This document shows positions 1-7,740 of a stretch of 64,000 nucleotides of DNA, piece by piece (within the stretch, counting starts at the first letter, position 1; each line of letters opens with the position of its first letter). Below the pieces are notes generated by a model that saw only the letters and a list, made by a program, of their open reading frames with translations, searched no databases and was not told the origin of the DNA. The DNA comes from Bacillota bacterium (GTDB lineage: Bacteria > Bacillota > UBA4882 > UBA8346), in the NCBI GenBank assembly GCA_023400055.1, contig JAEXFN010000020.1, positions 124,001 through 188,000 of the forward strand. Reading direction: 5' to 3'. The position numbers and the translations under genes were made by a program.

Positions 1-268
1 AATTGCTGCAGATCGAGCCTTGACAGATGGAAGAGATGCCCATCGGAATATATTGAACCGCCGGAAAAGGGAAAGCCTTGGAATTTCCAAAACTCACTAC
101 GATTCGCCTCGCTTTTTACATTCGATTGTTCCGTGGTTGAACAACTGTCGGAAGTTGCACACTGCCGGAATCCATACGGCGCATGACAAAATTTCAGCAC
201 CGAAGCATGGAACAAAGTCATTATATGAAAAAAGCACCGGAGCGGTCCCACTGGAGCAGTCAAAAAAG

Positions 269-291
269 TACCTTTCCGGAACGGAAAGGTA
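269..291 (-). terminator. Perfect 10-bp hairpin, terminator-like on the minus strand
   Basis: TACCTTTCCG and CGGAAAGGTA pair perfectly around a GAA loop. Read on the minus strand the hairpin is followed by CTTTTTTG, the form of an intrinsic terminator. No minus-strand gene to its right is obvious, so the role is unclear. Confidence 0.35.
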
Positions 292-331
292 AAAAAAGAG
301 TTTGAGGGGTAATTTAGGAGGATGAACAATC

Positions 332-376
332 ACTAAGGAGACGAGCCAACCACGACTTGTCTCGCTTAGTTTTTCG
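332..376 (+). terminator. Probable intrinsic terminator
   Basis: ACTAAG-GAGACGAG pairs imperfectly with CTTGTCTCGCTTAGT and is followed by a T run. It would end transcription coming from left of the window, before the HAD gene promoter. Confidence 0.5.
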
Positions 377-440
377 GGGGATATATTATTAATGCTTTCT
401 ATTTATTTGACGGAATGAATGGCAAAATGTTCAAAGATGA

Positions 441-469
441 TTGACATCATTTTAAAAATAGGATAAAAA
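441..469 (+). promoter_or_regulatory. Predicted sigma-A type promoter of the HAD gene
   Basis: TTGACA at 441-446, a 17-bp spacer and TAAAAA at 464-469. It lies about 35 bp upstream of the start codon at 502. Confidence 0.5.
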
Positions 470-501
470 TTAGACATTGAGAATGTTTTGAGAGGCATGC
501 C

Positions 502-1338
502 ATGCTGTTGTATATCTCCGATCTGGATGGGACCTTGTTAAATTCGGAGCAACTTCTCAGCGAGTACACCATACGGACCGTCAACCGGTTGATCGACAAC
601 GGATTGCATTTTACGATCGCTACCGCCCGCTCCTACGAATCGGCCGGACCCCTAATCGAGCCGCTCCGGTTAAACGTGCCGCTGATTTTCAATAATGGCG
701 TTTATCTTTATGATCCCATCCGCCGGGAAAACCTGGTCGCCAATTTATTGGAGCGGGACATGGCCCTACCGTTGTTGGACCCGTGTGAAACGGCGGGGGT
801 CAGGCCGATCGTTTTTGCTACGAACGAGCGGGGTGAGAAGAAGATTTACTATACGGGGATCCGTCATCACGGCGAGGCGGTTTACATCAATGAACGCCTT
901 GCCAAAGGCGACCGGCGTTTGACGCTGGTTGACGATTTTCAAGATTGTCGCATGGCCGAGATCATCTCGATGGTATGGATCAATGAACGGGATGTTTTAG
1001 CGCCTTTTTATGAACAAGTGAAGGCCAATACCGAGCTGATGTGCCATTTTACGCAGGACATCTATTCAAAAGCCTATTGGTTGGAGATCACCAGTCGCTG
1101 TGCCAACAAAAGATGGGCGGTGGAATATTTAAAACAATATCTTCGCGCCAGCGAGATCATATGTTTTGGCGATAATTTAAACGATCTGCCCATGTTCGAG
1201 ATCGCCGATCAAAAGTGTGCGGTGGCGAACGGACATCCCCAATTAAAACAGGCCGCCACCCATATCATTGGCAACCACAACCAAGATGGAGTGGCCCGTT
1301 TCCTCGCGGGACGTTGTGAAGAGAAAGAACTTGCCTGA
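502..1338 (+). CDS. HAD-superfamily (Cof-type) phosphatase
   Basis: Predicted cytoplasmic phosphatase of the Cof/YidA-type HAD family; at 278 aa it has the usual family size. Motif I, DLDGTLLN at residues 7-14, carries the nucleophile and acid/base aspartates. The C-terminal magnesium motif GDNLNDLPMFE lies near residues 223-233, and the region between is the C2-type cap. A GAGAGG ribosome site about 7 nt upstream supports the ATG at 502. The family acts on sugar phosphates, flavin or other small phosphorylated metabolites; the substrate cannot be told from sequence. The next gene follows after 42 nt, so co-transcription is likely. Confidence 0.85.
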   Translation: MLLYISDLDGTLLNSEQLLSEYTIRTVNRLIDNGLHFTIATARSYESAGPLIEPLRLNVPLIFNNGVYLYDPIRRENLVANLLERDMALPLLDPCETAGVRPIVFATNERGEKKIYYTGIRHHGEAVYINERLAKGDRRLTLVDDFQDCRMAEIISMVWINERDVLAPFYEQVKANTELMCHFTQDIYSKAYWLEITSRCANKRWAVEYLKQYLRASEIICFGDNLNDLPMFEIADQKCAVANGHPQLKQAATHIIGNHNQDGVARFLAGRCEEKELA

Positions 1339-1380
1339 AGACTGTATTTTTTGATTCTACGATTACCGAAAGGAAAGACG

Positions 1381-1971
1381 ATGTATTTTCTGCTTTTATT
1401 TCTGGCGGCTTTTTTTATCATCTCTTTAATCAGCTGGAACTGGCCGGTAAAGTTGTACCATACCTGGCTGATGCAGAAAATCGCCCGGGAATTCGGCTGC
1501 GAACCGGTCCGGCACGGCTTGGACGCCCGGATCTCCGCCGAACTGGAGACGATTTACCAGGGGAAGCAGCTGCGGATCCGTTTTGTGGAACGCTCCCTGG
1601 ACTCCTTGAAATCCGCCGGCGCCGGACTGGAGATCCGGCTCGGCTGCCGTTCCCAGGTGATTCTGGAGTGTTACCGGCCCTGGCACCATAAGCGGGAATG
1701 GGCCGATTTTAAGCAGTTCCGGAGCGGCGACCGCCGGATCGATTCCCAGTGGTTCATGCTGACCCCGGAACCGGACCGCGTCGCGCCGCTGTGGCAGCAT
1801 TTGAATCTGGAAATCCTGCTGGGCGACAGCTCGCTCGATCAGCTCCTGTTGAATCAAAAAGAAATCATCATCCGGCTGCGCCGTTTCGTTTCCGGGACGG
1901 CGGTGCGGGAACTGGTCGACCGGGTGATTCGGGCTTTCCCGGATGATGTTGAACCGACCATCGAGGTATAG
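1381..1971 (+). CDS. Membrane-anchored protein of unknown function
   Basis: I do not recognise the family. About 196 aa: one N-terminal membrane segment (residues 2-20, rich in L, F, I and A) followed by a soluble, Arg-rich domain that is presumably cytoplasmic. The ATG at 1381 is chosen because AAAGGAAAG precedes it; a TTG at 1351 in the same frame has no ribosome site. It lies close behind the HAD gene and before the valS leader, and nothing in the context identifies its role. The coding base composition matches its neighbours. Confidence 0.6.
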   Translation: MYFLLLFLAAFFIISLISWNWPVKLYHTWLMQKIAREFGCEPVRHGLDARISAELETIYQGKQLRIRFVERSLDSLKSAGAGLEIRLGCRSQVILECYRPWHHKREWADFKQFRSGDRRIDSQWFMLTPEPDRVAPLWQHLNLEILLGDSSLDQLLLNQKEIIIRLRRFVSGTAVRELVDRVIRAFPDDVEPTIEV

Positions 1972-2024
1972 GATTTTACCTCTTGGTCTTATGAAGATGC
2001 GGTTCGGCTAAGCCGATTGCTCTC

Positions 2025-2054
2025 TTGACAAGACGCGATCAAGAACGGTATAAT
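2025..2054 (+). promoter_or_regulatory. Promoter of the valS T-box transcript
   Basis: Consensus TTGACA (2025-2030) and TATAAT (2049-2054) with an 18-bp spacer. It lies directly upstream of the T-box leader. Confidence 0.8.
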
Positions 2055-2061
2055 CATTCCA

Positions 2062-2304
2062 AAGTTAATTGTCGACGAGGATCGGGAGGAGTAGACTTTT
2101 CGCGGTTGGAGAGAGAAGCCGGTCGCTGCGAGGCTTTCCGTCAGAGAAGTCGAAGGTCGCCCGGGAGTTATCGATGCGAACGCCAACCGCAAGTAGCATC
2201 GGTCGGGTTGCCCGTTACAGCTCGAAGCGCCCTTCGGGGAATGCGGGTGGTACCGCGGAAGTGAAGACTTTCGTCCTGTGGTGACGGAAAGTCTTTTTAT
2301 TTTT
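2062..2304 (+). promoter_or_regulatory. T-box riboswitch controlling valS
   Basis: A tRNA-sensing leader of about 240 nt between the promoter and valS. The T-box core GGGTGGTACCGCGG (2245-2258) is intact and pairs with the uncharged tRNA acceptor end. A stem I region with GGAGAGAAG lies near 2109-2118. A terminator hairpin AAGACTTTCGTC / GACGGAAAGTCTT (about 2264-2296) is followed by a T run. Known behaviour of the class is that uncharged tRNA, here expected to be tRNA-Val from the downstream gene, stabilises the antiterminator. I could not place the specifier codon with certainty. Confidence 0.92.
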
Positions 2305-2319
2305 TAAGGAGGTTTGTTG

Positions 2320-5028
2320 ATGAGTTTGCCAACCGTTTACAATCCACAAGCCGTGGAGGAAAAGTGGTATCAGTTCTGGCTGGAAGGCCGTTATTTCCAC
2401 GCCGAGGTCCAGCCGGGCCAGGAGCCGTTCTGCATCGTGATCCCGCCGCCGAATGTGACCGGGGTTCTGCACCTGGGACACGCCTTGGACAATACCTTAC
2501 AGGATATCCTGATCCGCTGGCGGCGGATGCAGGGGTATAACGCCTTATGGATGCCCGGTACCGACCATGCCGGAATCGCGACCCAGGCCAAGGTGGAGGA
2601 GTCCCTGGCCAAAAAAGGCTTATCCAAATATGATCTGGGCCGGGAAGAATTCTTGAAGCAAGTTTGGGCCTGGAAGGAACAATACGGCGGCACCATCATC
2701 AAGCAGCTGAAACGGATGGGCGCTTCCTGCGATTGGGACCGGGAACGTTTCACCATGGACGAGGGCTGTTCGGCGGCGGTGCGCGAGGTCTTCATCCGGC
2801 TCTTCGAGCGGGGATTGATTTACCGGGGCAGCTATCTGATTAACTGGTGCCCGAAATGCCATACCACCATCTCCGACATCGAGGTGGAGCACGAGGAGCG
2901 GGAAGGCCATCTCTGGCACATCCGCTATCCGCTGGCCGACGGTTCCGGCTTCATCGAGGTCGCCACGACCCGGCCCGAAACGATGCTGGGCGATACCGCC
3001 ATCGCGGTTCATCCCGAGGACCCGCGTTACCAGCAGGTCGTCGGCAAGGAAGTGATCATCCCCATCGTCGAGCGGCGGATCCCGATCATCGCCGACACCT
3101 ATGTCGACATGAGCTTCGGCACCGGAGCCGTCAAAGTGACGCCGGCCCATGATATCAACGACTTTGAGATGGGATTGCGCCATGATCTGCCGCAGATCGC
3201 GGTGATCGGATTCGATGCCGAGATGACTGCCGCGGCCGGGAAGTTCGCCGGGATGGACCGGTACGATTGCCGGAAACGCCTGGTCGAAGAGCTGGATGGA
3301 GCCGGATTCCTGGCGGGGGTGGAGCCACATACCCACGCGGTGGGCCAGTGCTACCGCTGTGACACGACCATCGAACCCTTGATCTCCAAACAATGGTTTG
3401 TGAAGATGAAGCCCTTGGCCGAGCCGGCGATCCAAGCGGCGCTGGAAGGCGCCCTGGAATTCGTTCCGGAACGTTTCACCAAGATCTATCTCGGCTGGCT
3501 CGAAAATATCCGCGACTGGTGTATCTCGCGGCAGCTCTGGTGGGGTCACCGCATTCCGGTTTGGTATTGCCAGGACTGTAATGAAGTAATCGCCGCCCGC
3601 ACGACGCCGACGGTCTGCCCGAAATGCGGCGGTTCCCACCTGGAACAAGACCCGGATGTCCTGGACACCTGGTTCTCGTCGGGCCTCTGGCCGTTCTCGA
3701 CGCTGGGTTGGCCGGAGCAGACTGCGGAGCTGGAGCATTTTTATCCGACTTCGGTCCTGGTGACCGGCAGGGACATCATCTTCTTCTGGGTGGCCCGGAT
3801 GATCTTTATGGGTATGGAAATCATGAAAGAAGTGCCCTTTAAACAAATTCTCATCCACGGGCTGGTGCTCGATAAATTCGGCAAGAAGATGAGCAAATCC
3901 CGGCCGGAGACCATCGTCGATCCGATGGACATCATCAATCAGTTCGGCGCCGACACCCTGCGTTTCACGCTGGCGACCGGGACCGCCCTCGGCCAGGATC
4001 AGCGTTTCCAGATGGAGAAGATTGAGGGCAGCCGGAACTTCTGCAATAAGATCTGGAACGCGGCCCGTTTTGTGATGATGCAGCTCGAGAAAGAAGCCGG
4101 CATCGCCGCGGCGGATGATTCGCAAGCGGCGTTCCTGAACTCCTTTATGCTGGGAGAGACGGCCGATTTGCCCGCGGAATGGCTGACGGTACCCGATCAA
4201 TGGATCCTGACCCGGCTGCAAACGGTCACTGCCGAGGTGACCCGGTTGCTGGAGCGGTTCGATCTCGGCGCGGCGGCTTCGGCAATCTATGAATTTCTCT
4301 GGAATGAATATTGCGACTGGTATATCGAGCTGTCCAAACCGCGCCTGTATCAACCGGAGAATGCTTTGGAGCGCCGCATTGCCCAGGCGGTCCTGGCCCG
4401 GGTTCTGCGCCAGACCCTGGAACTGCTGCATCCCTTCATGCCCTTCCTGACCGAAGAGATTTGGCAGGCTTTGCCACACCGGGGCGAGAGCATCATGATC
4501 GCGCCTTGGCCGCAACCGGCGGACCGGCTTACCTTCCCAAGCGCCGAGTCCCAGATGAACCTGGTGATCGAGGTCATTCGGGCGCTGCGCAATATCCGTT
4601 CCGAAGCCAATTTGGAACCGAAGAAGAAAGTGAGCGCTTATTTCAGCGCCTCCGCCGAACGCAACGCCATCTTGAACAGCAACATGGATTACATCGCCAA
4701 TCTGGCCGGCTTGGACCAATATCACTTCCTGGCCGAAACCGCTCCGCAGCCGGAACGGTCGGTAAGCTCGGTGGCGGGCGGAATCACCCTTTTTGTGCCG
4801 TTGTCGGGCCTGGTGGATGTGGCCAAAGAGCGGGAACGGCTCGGGAAAGAGCTGGGCCAGTTGGAAAACGAGATCGCCAAGGTCGAAGCGCGAATCGGCA
4901 GCCCGGCCTTCTCGCAGAAGGCCCCGGCCGAAGTGGTCGCCAAGGAAAAGGTGAAACTGGATACCTTCCGGGAAAAAGCCGGCAAGATTCGCGAACGTTT
5001 GGAGCAGTTGAGCGATTCCCGGGCGTGA
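2320..5028 (+). CDS. valS: Valyl-tRNA synthetase
   Basis: Class I aminoacyl-tRNA synthetase that charges tRNA-Val in the cytoplasm; 902 aa, the full family length. The HIGH-type motif PPNVTGVLHLGHALD lies near residues 46-60 and the KMSKS loop GKKMSKS near residue 525. The CP1 editing domain lies between them, with Cys pairs CPKCH and CPKCG. The C-terminal 65 or so residues form the coiled coil typical of ValRS. The ATG at 2320 is used because AAGGAGG (2306-2312) stands 7 nt upstream; an upstream in-frame TTG is too close to it. Expression is under the T-box leader, and a strong terminator follows at 5132. Confidence 0.98.
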   Translation: MSLPTVYNPQAVEEKWYQFWLEGRYFHAEVQPGQEPFCIVIPPPNVTGVLHLGHALDNTLQDILIRWRRMQGYNALWMPGTDHAGIATQAKVEESLAKKGLSKYDLGREEFLKQVWAWKEQYGGTIIKQLKRMGASCDWDRERFTMDEGCSAAVREVFIRLFERGLIYRGSYLINWCPKCHTTISDIEVEHEEREGHLWHIRYPLADGSGFIEVATTRPETMLGDTAIAVHPEDPRYQQVVGKEVIIPIVERRIPIIADTYVDMSFGTGAVKVTPAHDINDFEMGLRHDLPQIAVIGFDAEMTAAAGKFAGMDRYDCRKRLVEELDGAGFLAGVEPHTHAVGQCYRCDTTIEPLISKQWFVKMKPLAEPAIQAALEGALEFVPERFTKIYLGWLENIRDWCISRQLWWGHRIPVWYCQDCNEVIAARTTPTVCPKCGGSHLEQDPDVLDTWFSSGLWPFSTLGWPEQTAELEHFYPTSVLVTGRDIIFFWVARMIFMGMEIMKEVPFKQILIHGLVLDKFGKKMSKSRPETIVDPMDIINQFGADTLRFTLATGTALGQDQRFQMEKIEGSRNFCNKIWNAARFVMMQLEKEAGIAAADDSQAAFLNSFMLGETADLPAEWLTVPDQWILTRLQTVTAEVTRLLERFDLGAAASAIYEFLWNEYCDWYIELSKPRLYQPENALERRIAQAVLARVLRQTLELLHPFMPFLTEEIWQALPHRGESIMIAPWPQPADRLTFPSAESQMNLVIEVIRALRNIRSEANLEPKKKVSAYFSASAERNAILNSNMDYIANLAGLDQYHFLAETAPQPERSVSSVAGGITLFVPLSGLVDVAKERERLGKELGQLENEIAKVEARIGSPAFSQKAPAEVVAKEKVKLDTFREKAGKIRERLEQLSDSRA

Positions 5029-5131
5029 GCGGGAGCGCTCCGCTACTTCCGGCAGGAGGCCCTGAACTTTTAAAAACATCCTAGGATGTTTATCCGGGGA
5101 TGAGAAATTAACAGAAGGAAGATAATTTCCC

Positions 5132-5172
5132 GCTTCGGGCAGCCATCGGCACATGGCTGCCCGAAGCCTTTT
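5132..5172 (+). terminator. valS terminator
   Basis: A 15-bp perfect stem, GCTTCGGGCAGCCAT / ATGGCTGCCCGAAGC, with a 6-nt loop and followed by CTTTT. Confidence 0.85.
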
Positions 5173-5282
5173 AGCGAGTGGGGCCGGTCGGTTTTTCCGG
5201 AAATGATTTCGGTAAACCACTGACTGAACCGATTCGTTAGGAAAGATCACTGATTGATCAGGAAGGGCGAACGGGAAAGTTA

Positions 5283-5618
5283 GCCCAGGACTTGGGACGG
5301 TTTGCCCAGATTCCGGGCAAGCTTGCCCAAAGCCTGGGACAGCTTGCCCGAACCTTGGGATGACTTGCCCAAGCTTTGGGAGACCTTTCCCAAGCCTTGG
5401 GCAACCTCGCCCAAAGGTTGGGAAGGGATTCCCGAGGCTTGAGAATGCTTGCCCGGGACTTGGGCAAGCAAGGATGGGACGATCCCTTACAAGAATGGCG
5501 GGATCCGCTGTCAGGATCAGCGGATCCATAACACGGAGGGAAGCATCCCTAACAAGGGTAAGAAGATCGTGGGACCGGATCGACCGCTCTGTGATTGGAA
5601 TTAGGAATATCCCAAGAT
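5283..5618. repeat. Array 1: about 16 imperfect palindromic units in exact 21-bp register
   Basis: Units begin every 21 bp from 5283. Nine units (5283-5471) follow the pattern GCCCaagNcTTGGGaNN, a hyphenated palindrome. From 5472 the units change to a GGATNNNNNGGATCC / AGGGAAGCATCCCT type while keeping the same 21-bp phase, and decay after about 5576. On the minus strand the second module reads ATTCTTGTAAGGGAT, nearly identical to units of array 2 at 23.9 kb. In one minus-strand frame the array also reads as a heptapeptide repeat (LVRD-type, then LGxxxPxxG-type), but no start with a ribosome site supports translation. There are no unique spacers, so it is not a CRISPR array. Confidence 0.85.
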
Positions 5619-5761
5619 GATCCAATCGAAAATGGACAATAAAAAATTCCGAATCAGTTTTCCCTCGCAGAGGGAAAAGGCAAATCGCGGAATTTTGTTT
5701 AAAAGTGGAATGTTGTCCTAAAAATTTTTCCAAAACATCGGGAAAGTCTCGTTCGAAAAAA

Positions 5762-6751
5762 TCAGAAAATTACTTTGAAGATCGATGCCACGATAAAGCT
5801 GATCAAGGCGCAGATCGGAAAAGTCATGACCCAGGTCATCACAATTTCTCGGACCACGCCCCAACGGATTTCGGACAGGCGAGTCGCCGCGCCCACGCCC
5901 ATGATCGAGGTATTAATGGTATGGGTGGTGCTTAACGGGATGCCCAAGTGCGAGGCCAAGAGAATTGCACCGGTTGCTGCGCTTTCGGCGGCAAACCCCT
6001 GATACGGTTCGAGCTTGACCATCTTTTCGCCCATGGTTTTGATAATCCGCCAGCCTCCGATGGAGGTACCGATGCCCATTACCACGGAACAGAGCATGAT
6101 CACCCAGCGTTGCACCTCGAAAGATTGGAGAACTCCGCCCAGTACCAAAGCCAGGGTGAAGATCCCGATGAACTTTTGGCCGTCGTTGCTGCCGTGGCTC
6201 AAAGCCATGCCGCTGGCGGAGATGGTCTGGAGGAACGAGAACAAACGGGAGGTTTTGGTGCGCGACATGTTATAAAAGAGATGGCGGATTAAAAAGGCAA
6301 AAAACCAGCCGCCGAACAACCCCAAAACCGAAGAGAATAAAAGGCCGATAAGGACTTTTTCCCAGCCGTCCCAGAGCAACACCGCCGGACCGGCCGTCGC
6401 CAGACCCGCACCGGCCAAACCGGCGACCATCGCATGGCTTTTGCTGATGGGCAGGCCGAAATACCAGGAAAACACGCCCCAGGCGATGATGCTGACCATC
6501 GCGGCGCCGAGGGTGACCAAGTTGATTCCTTCGGGTTTGACGATCCCAGTGCCGATGGTTTTGGCGACTTCGGTGCCGAGAAACGCGCCCAGAATATTTC
6601 CCACCGGCGCCAGGATCAACGCATATTTCGGTTTGAGTACCCGGGTGGCAACCACCGTGGCAATCGCATTGGGGGCATCGGTCCAGCCATTAATAAACTC
6701 GGAAACCAATACTAAAAATAATACGGTGAGCAAACCAATATTGAACGTCAT
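5762..6751 (-). CDS. pit: PiT-family inorganic phosphate transporter
   Basis: Low-affinity, cation-coupled phosphate (or metal-phosphate) permease in the cytoplasmic membrane, 329 aa. It has about ten hydrophobic segments and the two PiT signature regions, GWTDAPNAIATVVATR near residues 22-37 and GIPLSTTHT near 270. GSNDGQK in the second half is the other conserved motif. The ATG at 6751 follows a GGGGGAGAA ribosome site. It is the second gene of a two-gene minus-strand operon behind the DUF47 gene (18-nt gap), the standard pairing for Pit regulation. Its 3' end faces valS across array 1. Confidence 0.95.
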   Translation of the reverse strand: MTFNIGLLTVLFLVLVSEFINGWTDAPNAIATVVATRVLKPKYALILAPVGNILGAFLGTEVAKTIGTGIVKPEGINLVTLGAAMVSIIAWGVFSWYFGLPISKSHAMVAGLAGAGLATAGPAVLLWDGWEKVLIGLLFSSVLGLFGGWFFAFLIRHLFYNMSRTKTSRLFSFLQTISASGMALSHGSNDGQKFIGIFTLALVLGGVLQSFEVQRWVIMLCSVVMGIGTSIGGWRIIKTMGEKMVKLEPYQGFAAESAATGAILLASHLGIPLSTTHTINTSIMGVGAATRLSEIRWGVVREIVMTWVMTFPICALISFIVASIFKVIF

Positions 6752-6769
6752 GTTTCTCCCCCAAAGTAA

Positions 6770-7387
6770 TCAAGTATGTTTCATGGCGATGCCTTCGACG
6801 ATATTGGCGACATCCTCCAAAGCGTCCAGGGTGTTTTCGAGATGGTCGTAAATCTCGCGCCATTTGACCACGGTTAGCGTATCGTAGGCGCCCGAATAAA
6901 GCTCTTTTACGACTTCGCGGTAGACGATATCGCCCTCGTTTTCGATCCGGTTGATCTCGACGATCAGTTTATTGTCGACCACAATATGTTTGATCTTGCG
7001 CAATTCACCCATGATCGAGACCAATACCTTGGAGGATTCATGAATTAACTCGGCCATGCGCCGGGCGGAAGGCGTCGTTTCGGTGATGTCGAACATGACG
7101 AAACGGTGGGCCGCGGCTTCCATCGAGTCGATAATGTTGTCGGTTTCCTTGGCGATTAAAAAGATGTCCTCGCGGTCAATGGGGGTGATAAAAGCGTGGT
7201 GCAATTCGGAAATGATGTCATGGGTCAATTCGTCGCCATTATGTTCGAGCTTTTCCAGCTCTTCGGTTTTGGCAAACCGTTCTTCCGGGCGCGTGGCGAT
7301 CGTCAGCAAAACCTGGGATGCATTGGCCACATTGGCGGCAGCTGTTTCAAACAGGTGAAAAAAGCGACTATCCCTTTCTCCAAACAT
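6770..7387 (-). CDS. DUF47 family (PhoU-like) Pit accessory protein
   Basis: 205-aa all-helical cytoplasmic protein of the DUF47/TIGR00153 family, related to PhoU. It carries the charged clusters typical of PhoU folds, with ELEHNGDELTHDI near residue 45 and RIENEGDIVYREV near 147. The family is almost always co-encoded with Pit permeases and is thought to regulate phosphate uptake or metal binding. The ATG at 7387 has TAGGAGG upstream. It is first in the operon, so the control region is 7388-7460, where two tandem copies of a 16-bp sequence lie. Confidence 0.92.
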   Translation of the reverse strand: MFGERDSRFFHLFETAAANVANASQVLLTIATRPEERFAKTEELEKLEHNGDELTHDIISELHHAFITPIDREDIFLIAKETDNIIDSMEAAAHRFVMFDITETTPSARRMAELIHESSKVLVSIMGELRKIKHIVVDNKLIVEINRIENEGDIVYREVVKELYSGAYDTLTVVKWREIYDHLENTLDALEDVANIVEGIAMKHT

Positions 7388-7740
7388 CTTTAGCCTCCTA
7401 CAGTCAAGTTGAATCTGCTTAGGACAATTCTACTTTTAATGGACAATTCTACTTTTTCATGAGGAACCCTGCCGATAGTTTATGAACAGATAAAGCAATT
7501 ATTAAGAATTGGAGTAGAAAATGACTGGAACGGTTGATAATATTCACTTTGTAACGTTCAGCGGTTGTTAAAAAGTGAGGTTAAAAATATGTTAAAGGAC
7601 CATATATTAAAAACCGGGGCAGGTTTTTCTGCACAAATAAAATAACTTTCCTTTTTATGTTATAGTTTGATCTTAAAATGAAAAGGATCTGCTCCGGTAT
7701 TGTCGAAGAAGATAGCGAGAACTCTATTCTGAGGTGTAGT
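7388..7740. other. Divergent control region between DUF47-pit and mutS
   Basis: About 350 bp, AT-rich, without a supported gene. It contains the tandem repeat at 7422-7456. A 7-bp hairpin AAAAACC / GGTTTTT lies at 7609-7628. A possible -10, TATAGT, lies around 7661, but I see no convincing -35 for mutS. An 18-codon open frame from 7590 is not supported. Confidence 0.5.
7422..7456. repeat. Tandem repeat upstream of the DUF47-pit operon
   Basis: GGACAATTCTACTTTT occurs twice, 19 bp apart, about 35-70 bp upstream of the DUF47 start codon. It could be an operator or the remnant of a mobile-element end. It does not match the PhoP box pattern (TTAACA repeats) known from Bacillus. Confidence 0.6.

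Larger units (their letters stand above)
1..501. other. Leading region without a convincing gene
   Basis: I see no supported gene here. The open frames at 20-292 (+) and 97-333 (-) have no ribosome binding site and no recognisable protein pattern. The stretch holds a perfect 10-bp hairpin (269-291), a probable terminator (332-376) and a promoter for the next gene (441-469). It may be the 3' end or downstream region of a gene outside the window. Confidence 0.5.
5029..5761. other. Intergenic region between convergent valS and pit, holding a terminator and a 21-bp array
   Basis: About 730 bp without a supported gene. It contains the valS terminator (5132-5172) and the 21-bp-period palindrome array (5283-5618). 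A short palindrome, AAACATCCTAGGATGTTT, lies near 5074-5091. A long minus-strand open frame crosses the whole region and continues antisense through valS. I treat it as a by-product of codon bias. Confidence 0.7.

Noticed and set aside
20..292. 90-codon plus-strand frame at the window start
   Set aside because: Starts at a TTG without ribosome site, runs through a hairpin, and has no recognisable features.
4311..5084. 257-codon plus-strand frame overlapping the end of valS
   Set aside because: A shadow frame of valS in a GC-rich region, without ribosome site or family match.
2620..5733. 1037-codon open frame on the minus strand, antisense to valS
   Set aside because: It lies almost entirely opposite valS, and its openness follows from the G/C-rich third codon positions of that gene. 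No ribosome site or known protein pattern was seen. Its N-terminal part covers array 1, which is treated separately.
7590..7646. 18-codon open frame before mutS
   Set aside because: Too short to support, overlaps a hairpin, and nothing suggests a leader peptide.
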